Assembly: GCA_037043455.1 (NCBI GenBank)
Contig: JAWPHD010011046.1
Location: 1-64,000, forward strand
Reading direction: 5' to 3'
Source: Cyrtodaria siliqua
Taxonomy: Eukaryota > Mollusca > Bivalvia > Adapedonta > Hiatellidae
Length of the DNA: 64,000 bases
The notes under the pieces were generated by a model that worked only from the letters and a program-made list of their open reading frames with translations, made no database searches and was not told where the DNA came from. This document shows, piece by piece, positions 34,836 through 47,620 of the stretch; position 1 is the first letter of the stretch, and each line of letters begins with the position of its first letter. The position numbers were made by a program, and so were the translations under genes.

Positions 34836-35709
34836 CGATACTCTGTGAGTTTTAATGTACCACTATCAACATACGACGGCGTAGACAGTGGAGGCCCATT
34901 CCATCAGAAGCCCGGCCAATATATTTCTGATCATCATGGATAACGTTGGGACTTGGAGCGTATACAGACTGGACGACGCTTGTTAGAACATTCAATAGCC
35001 CATTGTGTGCGGGTTCCAAAACAGGCCACGTCAACTCATGAGCATCCTCATGGAAATCACAATCAACAGGATTGACCTCCTTCCAACTATTGAGGCCCTC
35101 ACAGGGGGTCCATGTTCCCTTTTCCCCAGAAAAATATGACCCAATGTTCCCTTGTTCCCCAAAACCCCTGGGAGGCCCTCACTATGCTGAAACGTTTTCG
35201 TGCCGGCAATCGGATTGACCTACTTCAACATGTTGGGATGTCATCCGGTTGGCCGAGCTCTTCAATCATCAATTCACAATTTTAATCTTCTCTGGACAAT
35301 TCCAATCATCCACTATCAACGCTGGATTTCTTCATCATCTACTGCTGTATCTTGTTATCACCATTGGACGGAATATGTCAGGCTTCTATCGGAGTCGGCG
35401 CCGAATCAACTCTAAACTTATATTGAAAAGCTCGCCAAAAGTCCTTCGGGCGAGGGTAAACAAAAACGTATCGTCGTCGTCGCTTTAAAACATCAACTCT
35501 CGTCAAGGCAAGCTTAACTGCCACTTGCTAATACCATTATTTATAGTTTGTGCTCATTGGTAATTTGATATCAATGCGTATAAAATCATATTTGTAACAA
35601 AGAATAATTATCGGTACAAATAAATATATCGTACCTATTAAAATAATGAATACAATCAATGTATGTGATACGCGCTGTGATATATTGATGTCGGTATGCA
35701 TGCGCGACA
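34836..35709. other. No gene seen
   Basis: Non-coding. A - strand open stretch at 35034-34852 contains CCAACGTTATCCATGATGAT, which resembles part of the 69-bp unit and may be flanking ancestral sequence. Confidence 0.4.
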
Positions 35710-35814
35710 GATGTCGGTTTCTTTTCAAGTGAATTATGGGAAAAGATGTCGGTTTCTTTTCAATTGAATTATGGGAAAAGATGTCGGTTTCTTTTCAATT
35801 GAATTATGGGAAAA
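35710..35814. repeat. 35-bp tandem repeat, 3 copies
   Basis: Three copies of a unit with GATGTCGGTTTCTTTTCAA and TTGAATTATGGGAAAA. Confidence 0.9.
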
Positions 35815-37083
35815 TGAATGTAAAAAAACGCAAACAATAGATTTTTCAGGGGATAACATGATGGAAATCAAGAAAGTTGGTTTATTTCCCTACTTTTAAG
35901 CTAAGATACTTCTTTCTCATGTTAACCATGTTAAACAGTTATTTTTTGAGGAACGGCCCGAAAACTCGGTTAGTTATGACGTGATTATTTGAATGAAACT
36001 CTTATTTGTAGTTAAAAGTGTACATATACAGCTTATTGCCAATCCCATATGTTCAAGTATCATTATTATAAAGCGTGCTGGTGGAGATAACAATGAGTTG
36101 TGCTTAAATATGTCGGGTTGCCAAGCGCTGGAGGTTGAAGGGCGTTAGATGTCGGTCGAACTGTTTCTAAAGTGAGACAGATTGCCTGGTGTTCGGATGA
36201 AGGTAATAAAACGATATTATATCCATTCAGTCATATGATAATAATAATAATAATAATAGTAATAATAATAATAATAATAATAAAACAATCTTCAGAAATC
36301 AACAGTACTTTCGTTATTATTGCTGTCCAGTATTTTGGTGGTGTTGAAGGCCAGACAAGCTCTTGTATGTCTTGGAGCAGTGGTCAGAAGTATGTTTCTC
36401 TGCACAAACATGTTTACGTATTCGCACGGTCGAAGTAGTATGGCTAATGTTGGTAAAACAACAATATGATACTAAATGTGGAACGATTTAATTTAATTCA
36501 CCATGTTTACAAAATGTTCATGTCCATTTTAAATCGCCGCTCTTTCGATTTAAATAAATGTTTGCGATTTAAGTAAAAAAACGTTCATTATACAAAATGC
36601 ACAACGAAAACGAGTTACTCGTAGTCGTCGTGCTTTGATGAGCATAGTCAAAATCAACTTTAAACGACACGCATACAAATTTAAAACGGATACGTGTTTT
36701 TTTAAAATAGGGTTCTTATTAAAGGAACCATTATTGAATATTTACAAATTAGAAACAAAAAGTACCGCTGCATGGGGTTAACACTCGCGAGCGCTGAGGA
36801 CTATACCGACTGAGCTGCACGGTAACTTTACTGATGAAAGACATATTTTGATGAAAATCTAATGCGCTATAGGATGTCACGGGAGCAACATAAATGTAAA
36901 TATTGCGGTCCCAGCTATGTTTATAAAAATAACTAACTCTTTTTGTAATTCACGAATTAATTACTACAGACTTATTTGGACTAGGTTCATGTTCTGAACA
37001 AAAACCAGAGAGTTATTTGATTACTTAATATATGGTTTACAGCTAAATAGTTTTTCACCAAGGGCGCTCCGTCAAGTACACTA
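35815..37083. other. No gene seen; (AAT)n at ~36235-36285
   Basis: AT-rich sequence with an AAT/ATA trinucleotide microsatellite of about 50 bp. No exon is supported. Confidence 0.5.
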
Positions 37084-37116
<33 letters not shown>

Positions 37117-37143
37117 CGCACCCGGCGCGCGCCCCCCCCCCCC
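37084..37143. repeat. G33 run facing a C12 run
   Basis: 33 consecutive G (37084-37116), then a GC-rich spacer and 12 C (37132-37143). It abuts the left side of the repeat element that follows. The G count is likely uncertain in any assembly. Confidence 0.9.
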
Positions 37144-37149
37144 TAAAAA

Positions 37150-38247
37150 TTCCGGATCATACATGTATGTCCATGTTACTGTAGATATAATATCAAACAA
37201 TTTCGATGCACGCCCTCAGTATTAAACAAATTCTCACTCGCTTCGATCGCTCTACGCATAATGACTAATGAGTGGTTTAATTAACACATTGTTAAATCCT
37301 TTTATTTGAAAACGGACTTTTTTTATTCATACATGTCCATGTTACTGTAGATAAAATATCAAACAATTTCGATGCACGCCGTCAGTATTTTTTTTTTTCG
37401 CTCGCTTCGCTCGCTTGACGCATAATGGCTAATGAGTGGTTTAATTAACAAATTGTTAAAACCTTTTATTTTAAAACGGACTTTTTTATTCATACATGTA
37501 TGTTCATGTTACTGTAGATAAAATATCAAACAATTTCGATGCACGCCCTCAGTATAAAAAAAATTTCTCGCTCGCTTCGCTCGCTCTACGTATAATGACT
37601 AATGAGTGGTTTAATTAACACATTGTTAAATCCTTTTATTTGAAAACGGACTTTTTTTTATTCATACATGTATGTCCATGTTACTGTAGATGCACGCCCT
37701 CAGTATAAAAAAAAATTCTCGCTCGCTTCGCTCGCTCTACGTATAATGACTAATGAGTGGTTTAATTAACACATTGTTAAATCCTTTTATTTGAAAACGG
37801 ACTTTTTTTTTATTCATACATGTATGTCCATGTTACTGTAGATAAAATATCAAACAATTTTGATGCACGCCCTCAGTATAACTTTTTTTTTCGCTCGCTT
37901 CGCTCGCTCGACGCATAATGGCTAATGAGTGGTTTAATTAACACATTGTTAAATCCTTTTATTTGAAAACGGACTTTTTTATTCATATATGTATGTCCAT
38001 GTTACTGTAGATAAAATATCAAACAATTTCGATGCACGCCCTCAGTATAACTTTTTTTTTTCGCTCGCTCGACGCATAATGTCTAATGAGTGGTTTAATT
38101 AACACATTGATAGTTCCTTTTATTTGAAAACGGACTTTTTTACACTATCAATGCACTACCGCAACCGTTTTATGAGGCTAGATACGGACACGAATATTTA
38201 CCAAAATCTTACGCCCCCTCTAAGCTGAAATCCTGGATCCGCCCCTG
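37150..38247. repeat. ~165-bp tandem-repeat element (copy 2)
   Basis: About six to seven units of the repeat seen at 1-547, including one shortened unit near 37680-37700. They end with the same unique terminal segment: AATGCACTACCGCAACCGTT, then CTGGATCCGCCCCTG. Confidence 0.88.
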
Positions 38248-38526
38248 TACAGTGTTATATTAGGCAAGTGAAAGTAACAAAACACCCCGGTCAAATTGCA
38301 ACAGAATATTTTTCAATTATTTCTAAAACAATATATAAATATATGATTAGAAAACAAGAATTGGACAAATTTGCTTCAGAAGAAAAACATTGTAGCGTAT
38401 TTCGAAATTAAGATAATTGGGCTATCCGGTTACTAGTTCATCTTGCCTATTCGTACTACAGTTATTTGCATTTGAAAATAGTACCCTAAATTAATTCCTG
38501 TAAGCATTTATACACATTACTGTTTT
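38248..38526. other. No gene seen
   Basis: Short AT-rich spacer between two repeat elements. Confidence 0.4.
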
Positions 38527-39895
38527 ATGCCCCGCCACGAAAGTGGTACGGGCATACAGTGTTACCCTTGTCCGGTAGGGACGTACGCCACGTTTTTTTT
38601 CACATTCAAGTTTTTTATAAAGTCAATTTCTCATACACACATATATATGGCAGCAATATGTTCCTAACCGAATCAGGTCAACTGTTAATTTACAAAGTTT
38701 TTCATTCAAGTTTTTTTACATCAAAGTTTTTCCAGAGGTTTAATATTTGCTATAAGCTTATGGTCCTCTACCAATTTTGTTCAAATGGTGACCCTGGGGT
38801 CACATTTGGCCTCGCCCCGGGGGTCACAGTTTTACATAGGCTTGTATAGGGAAAAACTGAAAAAATATTCTTTCTCTGGAACTGCAAGAGCCAGAGGTTT
38901 AATATTTTGCATTTGCTATAAGCTTATGGTCCTCTACCAAGTTTGTTCAAATGGTGACCCTGGTGTCAAATTTGGTTGCGCCTCGGAGGTCACGGTTTTG
39001 CATAGACTTATATAGGAAACACATTAAAGTCTTCTTCTGTGGAGCTACAAGAGCCAGAGGTTTAATATTTTGCATTTACTATACTCTAATGGTCCTTTAC
39101 CAAGTTTGTTCAAATGTTGACTGTGGGATCACCTTTGGTCTCACCCCAGGGGTCACGTTTTACTTGTATAAGGAAAAACTTAAAAAATATTCTTCTCTGA
39201 AACCACAAAGCACACAGCTCTCATATATTACATGTAGCCCTGGGGTCACATTTGGCCCTGCCAAAGTTGTTACACTCTAGCACCTTCATTTTGTATTTGA
39301 TCTTTACCATACCATGCCAGCGATATGTTCCAATGTAAAGTGGGTCAATATGAGATACTTTGTCCAACCTTTGGGACTTTGTTAATTTACATTGAAGTTT
39401 TACATTCAAGTTTTTTATTAACTCAGATACCAAAATCCATACAGTTTCCAAACTTCATACACACATCTGTATGACAGCAATATGTTCCTACCCTAATCAG
39501 GTCAATATAAGTGACATTGACCTACTTTTTACACTTTGTTAATTTACATTCAAGTTTTACATTCAAGTTTTTTATCATGTCCATTACTCTAATACCAGAA
39601 GCAGTACAGCTTTTAAACCTCATACACACTTACATCTATATGACAGCAATATGTTCTTATCAGGTCAATATAAATGACCTTGACCTACTTTTTACACTTA
39701 GTTATTTAACATTCAAGTTTTACATTCAAGTTTTTTATCATGTCCATTACTCTAATACCAGAAGCAGTACAGCTTTTAAACCTCATACACACTTACATCT
39801 ATATGACAGCAATATGTTCTTATCAGGTCAATATAAATGACCTTGACATACTTTTTACACTTTGTTAATTAACATTAAACTTTTACATTGACATA
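38527..39895 (+). repeat. Pearl/Helitron-like tandem-repeat element, family C
   Basis: It starts with a terminal hairpin, TGCCCCGCCAC-GAAA-GTGGTACGGGCA. About four ~160-bp units follow (CCTCTACCAAGTTTGTTCAA, ATGGTGACCCTGGGGTCA), then a different ~165-bp unit with GACAGCAATATGTTC and AAGTTTTTTATCATGTCCAT at 39470-39890. ORFs inside are repeat artefacts. Confidence 0.75.
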
Positions 39896-40917
39896 TTTAG
39901 ATCACCTGAGCCGAAGGCTCAATGTGATCTATTGGGATCCCTAGTCGTCCGTCGTCCGACTACTCGTCGTTAACTTTTGCTTCAAACAACTTCTCCTCCG
40001 AAACCGCTTGGCCAATTTTGACCAAACTTCACAGATGAATGTTTTTCAGATTTGTTAAAAATAGGTCAGCGAGACATCCAAGTTGGCCGCCATTACAATA
40101 TATTGTCAAAACCTTAAAAATTATTCTCAAGAACCGCTGGACAGATTTTACACTTTAAAAAGTCTTCTTTTCTGAAACCACAAGGCACAGAACTCTCATA
40201 TATTACAAGTAGCATCAGCTAATGGTCCTCTACCAAGTCTGTTCAAACTGTGACCTTGGGGTCACGTTTTACATAGACTTGTATAGGGAAAAACTTTTTA
40301 AAAATCTTCTCTGAAACTGCAAGAGCCAGAGGTTTAATATTTTGCATTTTCTATGAGCTTATGGCATCTTCCAAGTTTGTTCAAATGGTGACCCTGTGGT
40401 CAAATTTGGCCCGTCCCGTGCGTCACAGTTTTACATAGATGTATATAGTAAAAAAAATAAAAAATCTTCTCTGAAACTACAAGAGCCAGAGGTTTAATAT
40501 TTTGCATTTACTATGAGCTCATGGTCCTTTACCAAGTTTATTCAATTGGTGACCCTGGGGTCACATTTGGACCTGTCCCAGGGGTCACATGTTTTACATA
40601 GACTTGTATAGGGAAAACCTTTTAAAAAATCTTCTCTGAAACCACACGGCACATAGCTCTCATATATTACATGTAGCCCTGGGGTCACACCTGGCAGTGC
40701 CCCAGGGGTTACACATTAGCACTTTCATTTTTTATTTGATCTTTACCAAACTTTGTCAGTGTCTTTATATCAATGTTGTTAACACAACAGGCCTCATTTC
40801 TTGAACAATATTAACCAAACTTGCACAGATTGTATATGACCATAAGATTTCGAAGAAGTTCGTTAATGGGCCAGTACTCCGGTGATTGATTTAGGGCCAT
40901 CTTGGCCCTCTTGATAA
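39896..40917 (+). repeat. Pearl/Helitron-like element, family A, complete copy
   Basis: The left end is the hairpin GATCACCTGAGCCGAAGGCT, then CAATGTGATC, followed by GTCGTCCGTCGTCCGAC and AACTTTTGCTTCAAACAACT. Two to three ~165-bp core units follow. The right end is GGGCCATCTTGGCCCTC. The complement of 50124-51880 has the same ends in the same order, so both boundaries are supported by two copies. Confidence 0.82.
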
Positions 40918-41527
40918 TATATTAAGTCAATTACTCACATACCAAAAGCCTTACAGTATTCAAACTTCATACACATCTATATCAATATGGCACCATTATG
41001 TTCCTACCAAAATCAGGTCCATATAACTTGCCTTTTAATATTACACTTAAATATGTGTTACTCCATTTTGTAAGCAACCGATAACCCTTTAGCGGTGCAT
41101 TAGGGTCCCTTGGACACATTTTCAATTCTATTTATGTTTGAATGATTTTATAAGGTAGGTTGACGAGAAAACGATATGTATGACAACTATTTTAGTATCC
41201 AAATGAGCAATTGCGTTTCTTCCGCAGTTTCATACCTCGTTTCGTCACAATATTAAAAATGTCAGCGTACTTCGAGTTGGCACTTCGCGGAATGTATAGC
41301 ACCAGAATACAGTCTTATATCTTCAAGTTCATGTTGTCTGCAGTTTCGTTATGATAGTACAGCTGTGATAGTACGAGGAGCGTTCATTATATAATGCAAC
41401 TAGCCGTCGTATTCACATAGTGTGAGGTTTACACACGAAATCGGAAAATGATGTTATAGAATGAACCTTTAGTGACACTTTCTGAAAATCTTATTAAAAT
41501 CAGTGAAGATATAAGTCTATGACGACT

Positions 41528-41558
<31 letters not shown>

Positions 41559-41694
41559 TGTGTGTGTGTTTCAAAATATTATAGTCCCTCCACCTACGAC
41601 AGGCGTTCTACCCGACGATTATAGGCACAATGTCTGGACTTTTATCTGTGCGTTGTGTGATGTGATGATATGTCTACTTGAAGCAAGGAACTCA
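40918..41694. other. Repeat remnants and (GT)n microsatellite
   Basis: 40920-41030 resembles the family C core (ATATGGCACCATTATGTTCC). A (GT)n tract is at about 41530-41570. Nothing else is seen. Confidence 0.5.
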
Positions 41695-41907
41695 ATGGTT
41701 TCTGTATAGTGCTGCCACACTATACCCCCCAGTCACATTATTCTGACACTGGTCAATCAGTCGTAGCACTACCCATTATTTGCTCGTCAGGCAAGGGTTA
41801 CAAGTGACTACTCCATTTTTAGTATTTGGTATGACGCGGTCAGGGGAATCGAACCCACGACCTCCCGAATGCAAAGGCAGACGCTATAACCACTACACCA
41901 CAATGCT
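41695..41907 (-). mobile_element. tRNA-derived SINE
   Basis: On the - strand the A box TGGTGTAGTGG is at 41900-41890 and the B box GGTTCGATTCC at 41855-41845. CCGCGTCATACCAAATACT and a body with GTCAGAATAATGTGACTG follow. The order matches the diverged copy at 9935-10140. The tRNA-like head is well kept, but it continues into the SINE body. Confidence 0.82.
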
Positions 41908-42910
41908 ATTTGTTTGTGACATATTCATATACACTGCCTTAAAAAGCGGCAGAAAAGTTTAATGAATTTGCATAGGTCGTAATGTTGGATTCATAAAAAA
42001 AATGCATTTTGCAGCAAAGTAATTTATTCAAACTTTTGTTTTAACTAGAAGTATGTGTAAATATTACGTAAACGATGTTTTCAATACAAAACATCGATAT
42101 ATCCCAAGGCAAGAAATGCCGTTTACTTGGAAATATAAAAGTCCTGAAAATATCAAAATATTCCAATAAAAATAATAGTCAAAATCATTTTGAAGATATG
42201 GCGGAAAATGGTTTTAAATATATGGGTAACGAATTGAAGGGATACTCTAAAGATTTAATATAAAATCAACAATTTTAGTTCCACCGCTCCAAAAATATTA
42301 AAGCCTGAAGTTGCTCTTCGCTTTTTTAGCATACTAAATTGTGTCGCACTGACAACATTTAAGGAGCGATAAACCCAAAAACAAACACATAACAAATAAA
42401 AACTTCACATGTATGATCCTTAGATGAATGTTTTTCAGATTTAGATTTTTCAATAATACTAACATTTTCATATGGAAGACATAAAAGTGAGTGGTTTAGG
42501 CAAAAAAAGTCCATATTGGCCGTCGAAATCAGATTTTTAGTCAAAATTCTTTTTTCCGTTTTTGGCGAGTTCATTATCATTTACATGTCTTAGAAAAATG
42601 CCCTCAAAACACATTTTTTATTGGATGGAAGTGTCTGAAACTTGATAAATTAATGGGGAAAAGTTCATTTTAACATAATCCGTATCAATAACTACAACAA
42701 TGGACCATAATTAAATTTTAGGACCATACTCTGTTTTACTTTCGAAAATGAACATTTATTCAATTTGCGAGGACAGTCTTGACAATGGACAAGATACTGT
42801 TATTTCAATGAAGAAAAGGTGTGATGGTATAAATAGAGCATGTATAGCTCGTGGCGACAAGTTATGTGTACAGCCTGGGCAAAATGTTCATAAAACATGA
42901 GAGTTTTATA
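41908..42910. other. No gene seen
   Basis: AT-rich non-coding sequence. Confidence 0.45.
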
Positions 42911-43690
42911 TATATCAGTCCTAAATCAATAGCAGGGCACAAGAGAAAATGTGAAGCTACTACAGGGAAAGACGACCCTCAGCGTACACTTAGGTCTGAG
43001 AGATCATTTTCATTTAGGCAAGACCAAATCTATCTTTTCTGCAAGAACCTATGATTTTCAGGAGCGTGCGAAAAAAGAAAAGATTCTTGGTCTAATGAGG
43101 TGTATGCCCGCATTCAAACAATACATGTTTCTCATGCAGCCGATGCCATTTAACACCAGGAGTGCAGTGCTTGTTTCAGGACAGGCAAAGGAAACCCTCG
43201 ACAGTTTCCGAAGTAGCTTCTGGTTCCGGTGCAATCAAACGTGGCAGACCATCTCCCACTGTCACCGATGACGCGTTTCTTCGTACAGTCGCGTTCCTCG
43301 AAGAAAACGACATATCTGTCAATTACTTAATACTTAAAACGGGAAAATTTCTAGTAGATTCTTGTGTGGAACGGTATAGCTTTAAACACATGAAGAAACG
43401 TCTTCTAGACCACTCAAAGATAGAATAATTATAACAGAAATAAACTGAAAATCAGATGTAGTAACTTTTAAAACTGCGCTTCTGCATAACCGCGGCAAAT
43501 CTGATATGAAATGAAATAAAATCCGTCAGTTCGGATGCTGCACGTTCTTGATGGTGGTGCATTAATTCAAAGAAAACCATGGACACGCGGACTAACATAT
43601 GAGGCAATCTGCACAGAGCATTGCTCCTTCATAACAAAGCACTTTGGTCGGTCTTCTGTTGTAGGTTTTGATGGACATCAATGAAAGACA
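42911..43690 (+). pseudogene. Decayed transposon-type gene (frameshifted)
   Basis: Coding-like pieces occur in changing frames on one strand. First comes AGHKRKCEATTGKDD (zinc-finger-like), then RTYDFQERAKKEKILGLMRC in another frame, then IKRGRPSPTVTDDAFLRTVA and RYSFKHMKKRLLDH in a third. After a stop, RMLHVLDGGALIQRKPW and HFGRSSVVGFDG follow near 43535-43680. I recognise this order (KRGRP ... FLEEND ... YSxKxMKxKL ... DGGxLxxRxPW ... VxFDG) from uncharacterised multi-copy proteins in mollusc and cnidarian genomes, probably mobile-element derived. At least two frameshifts and a stop separate the parts, so it is non-functional here. Confidence 0.5.
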
Positions 43691-44127
43691 TCTGACTAGA
43701 CACATCAAGACTTGTAGCCCTTGATTTAAAAAAAAAAGCTTTCCAGTAGGCCATAGAATATTCAAGCCAGTAGAGTGATACAGGCCCTCTTGTGCATCTT
43801 GTTCCCGGAAGACTACTTAATACACGCCACTCTGTAAATGACATAATTTTAGACATGGAGGTCAGCTTGAGTGACAGTTTGGCCATAAAACACAAATCTA
43901 TTGATCAGCAATTTCATAAAATAATATTCTAGTCTAGATTTCAAACAGTTTAATGACAATTGATCACAAAATATTTGAATGGATCGATCCTCTAAGATTT
44001 TTTTAGGTCGACCAAGATTGCCAAGTTGGCTAAAACTATGCCAAATTTATGGACATGTTAAATGTCCAGCAATCGTGCAAATATTCATACAGTCTTTCCT
44101 ATCACATTGCATTCTCAGTACTTTGAT
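43691..44127. other. No gene seen
   Basis: Non-coding. It may include the degraded tail of the pseudogene. Confidence 0.4.
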
Positions 44128-47100
44128 TAGCTCTACTGGCCGAAGGCAAAGGCCAGTAGAGCTTATGGGATGACGAGTCGTCCATCCGTCCGTTAACTTT
44201 TGCCTTCTGAACACGGGAGGGCTTTCATTATCAATCGGATTTTTACGAAACTTTGCCAGTATTTTTATATCAATAAAAGCTCGGAGAAATTGGAAAACCA
44301 GCCAGATCGGATTAATTTCACCAGAGTTATGGCGCTTGTTTTGCTGAAAAATGTCATATTAAGCCTTGTAAACACTCTAGCACCTTCATTTATTACTTAA
44401 TCTTTACCAAACTTGCACATATTATTAATAGCAGTAGTAGCTTGCATAAGTGTGAATACCAGCCAAATCGGATCTGTAACACCGGAGTTATAGCCCTTGT
44501 TTCACCTGGAAAATGCCATTTTCTGCCATGTGAACACTAGTACCTTCATTTATTACTTGATCTTTAACAAATTTGCAAAGATTGTTAATATCAATGAAAG
44601 CTTGCACAAAAAAGTTCGAAAACCAGCTAAATTGGGTAACACCAGAGTTATGGCCCTTGTTTAAAAAAAAAAAAATTCTGCCTTGTGAACTCTCTAGGAC
44701 CTTCATTATTATTTCATCTTTACCAAACTTACATTGTTTGTTAATGTCAATGAAAGCTCGGACAAGTTCGAAAACCAGCCAGATCGGATCAGTAACATAA
44801 GAGTTATGACCCTTGTTTTTCCCCCTGAAATATGCCGATTTCTGCTTTATGACCACTCTACACCTTCATTTATTATTTGATCTTTACCAAGCTTGCAAAG
44901 ATTGTTAATAGCAATGAAATCTTGAATGAGTTCGAAAAACAGCAAGATCGTACCATTTATGCCGGAGTTAAGGCCCTTGTTTTTGTTAAAATATGCCATT
45001 TTCTGCCTAGTGAACACTCTAGCACCTTCATTTATTATTTGATCATTACCGAACTTGCACAGATTGTTGATATCAATGAAAACTCAGACGACAAACTAGC
45101 CAAATTGAATGAGTAACAGCAGAGTTATAGCCCTTGTTTTTTTTCTGAAATATGCCAATTCTGCCTTGTGAACACTCTAGCACCTTCATTTATTATTTGA
45201 TCTTTACCAAACTTGCGCAGATCGTTAATATCAATGAAAGCTTGGATGTGTTCGAAAACCAGCCAAATGAGATTAGTTTATGCAGACTTATGGCCCTTGT
45301 CTTTTTCTGAAAATTGAATTGAATTGAATTGAATGTTGTTTAACGGCTCATCAACACAGTATAGGTTATTTAGAGCCGCCCCAGAGAGAGGGGAAGGATA
45401 CATAGGAATCCGGGAACCTGCCCTACTCTTATTATCGAATAGATTCCTGTGGTTCTTTAACGTGCTCGGAAGATAGACCGATACACGGGACCGCCCGGTT
45501 TACGTCTCCATCAGACGGACGAGGCTAAGGTAAAGTGTCTTGCCCAAGAACACACCGACGGAACTCAGTGGCATCACGGAGGATTGAACCCTTTTTCTGA
45601 AAAAGCTATAGGTTTCCTTGTAAACACTCTAGCACGTTCATTTGTTATTTTATCTTTACCAAACTTAAAAAGTTTAATATTAAAGTAAACTCAGACAAGT
45701 TTGAAAGCCAGCCAAATCGTTTTAGTAACACCGGAGTTACGGCCCTTGATTTAGTTATTTTTTTTGTATTTTGCCTCATTAAGACGATAGGGCTTTCGTT
45801 TGGCCAGAATTTAATGAAACTTTGCAGGGATGATCAGTACCAAATCTAGTTATGTATATCGTCACCATGTTCCAGTTGAATGATTTTTGGCAGGGTTATG
45901 GCCCTTTAAAGGATTTATTACACAAACTTTGGACTATTTCTCTTGAACCCTTTCTTGGATTTCAACGAAACTTGATGATCAGTACCAGGCCTAGTTGTGC
46001 ACGTCATCGCCGTGTTCCGGTTGAATGATTTTTAGCCAGTAGAGCTTATGGGATGTAGAGTTGTCCGTCGTCAGCAGTCATTAACGTTTGTCTCGGTAAG
46101 ACGATAGGGCCTTCATTTTTCATCCGATCTTTACCAAACTTTACCAGATTGTTAATATCAATGAAAGCTCGAATATTTGCAGGGATGATCAGTACCAAGT
46201 CTTGTTATGTATATCATCAACGTGTTTCAGTTGAAATATTTTTGACAGAGTTATGGCCCTTTAAAGGTTTTAATACACACATTTTGTCCGGCCTTTTTTT
46301 ACTGAACCCCTGGCCGGATTTCAGCGAAACTGCAGGGATGATCAGTACCAGACCTAGTGTTGCTTATCATCAATATGTTCCGCTTGAATGATGTTTGGCT
46401 GGGTTATGGCTTTAAAGGTTTTACTACACAAACGTTGGACTATTTCTCTTGAACCCTTCACTGGATTTTAACGAAACTTTGCAGGGATGATCAGTACCAA
46501 GCCTAGTTGTGCATGTCGTCGCCGTATTTTGGTTTACATATTTTTGGCGGAGTTATGGCCCTTTAAATGTTTTAATACACAAACTGGCCAGATTTCAGTG
46601 AACATTTGCAGGGATGATCAGTACCAGGTTTAGTTGTGCATGTCATCGCCGTGTTTCGGTTGAATGATTTTTAGCTCTACTGGTCAAAGGCTGGTCGATA
46701 GTGCCTTCATTTTCATCGGATCTTTACCAACCTCTTCCAGATTGTTGATGTCAATGAAAGCGAAGAAGAGTTCGAAAACTAGTCAGATTGGACCATTTAC
46801 ACCGCAGTTATGGCCCTTGATTTTCTGAAATATGCTGTATCAAGTTTTGGCCTCGTTAACACTATATGGCCTTCATTTTTCATCGGATATTTTCCAAACT
46901 TTACAAGATTGTTGATGTTGTTCAGATTAGTCTCTTCTGAACTCCTTCCTGGATTTCAACGAAACTTGGCGGGGATGATCAGCACCAAGCCTAGTTGCAC
47001 CGGTCATTGCCGTGTTTTGGTTGAATGATTTTTGGCGCTTTTAAGGTTTTAATATACAAATTTTGTCCCAACTAATTCTCCTGATCCCTGGCCGGATTTC

Positions 47101-47380
47101 AGCGAATCTTGGCAGGGATGATCAGAACCAAGCCTACTTGCGCATTTCATTGCCTTGTTCTAGATGAATGAATTTTCGCAGTTATGACCCCTTAAAGGTG
47201 TTAATACACTATCTTTGTACAGACTAGTTCTCCTGACCTCTGGCTGGATTTCAGCGAAACTAGGGCAGTACCAAGCCTAGTTGCATATATCAGCGCCATG
47301 TTCCGGTTGAATGCTTTTTGAGACAGTTATTCTTTAGCCAGTAGAGCGTCCACATGCCCTCTTGGGCCTCTAGTTTATGC
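44128..47380. repeat. Tandem-repeat element complex, family B
   Basis: It opens with a terminal hairpin, AGCTCTACTGGCC-GAAGGCAAA-GGCCAGTAGAGCT, then GAGTCGTCCATCCGTCCG and TTAACTTTTGCC. Cores of ~160 bp follow (TTATTTGATCTTTACCAAAC, ATATCAATGAAAGCT), the reverse orientation of the 11.7-14.9 kb units. From about 45.8 kb a different core appears (GGGATGATCAGTACCAAGCC, GTTCCGGTTGAATGATTTTT). Partial hairpins at 46035, 46675 and 47335 suggest nested or fused copies. The right end near 47355-47375 reads GCCCTCTTGGGCCTCTAG. Confidence 0.82.
45301..45603 (-). mobile_element. SINE inserted in family B array, 13-bp target duplication
   Basis: The body at 45314-45590 in - orientation aligns with the copy at 22110-22324 and extends further 5' (GGTGTGTTCTTGGGCAAGAC). 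The tail is (TTGAA)n on the + strand at 45314-45336. CTTTTTCTGAAAA flanks it at 45301-45313 and 45591-45603. Only sequence near GGGTTCAATCC could be a remnant B box. Confidence 0.92.
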
Positions 47381-47620
47381 TCATTAAAGGTCTTCATCAT
47401 GACACCGCTTATGCAAACGTGGAATCGTGTCTCCGTCGTAAATGGAGTGTCTACTATAGAATTTGCAGCAGCTCTGTGCAGTTTTGCAGGTAAAAAGGCT
47501 CTAGGTCCATTCTCCTGATGTAAATGGATGTTGAGTCTGGTACGTTCATTCCTGTTAGGCGCCATTTAACCTTTCATGTGTTGGTGCGCCTTAAAACCCA
47601 ATTAAAACCCAGTTAAATTC
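47381..47620 (+). mobile_element. SINE copy sharing the GGTGCGCCTTAAAACCC end
   Basis: GCAGCAGCTCTGTGCAGTTT, CTCTAGGTCCATT, GTTAGGCGCCATTTAACCTT and TGTTGGTGCGCCTTAAAACC occur in the same order as in the complement of 52316-52480. The 5' limit is not clear. Confidence 0.7.

Noticed and set aside
34852..35034. Possible exon on the - strand resembling part of the 69-bp unit
   Set aside because: Similarity is short, and no acceptor/donor pair with an agreeing phase was found.
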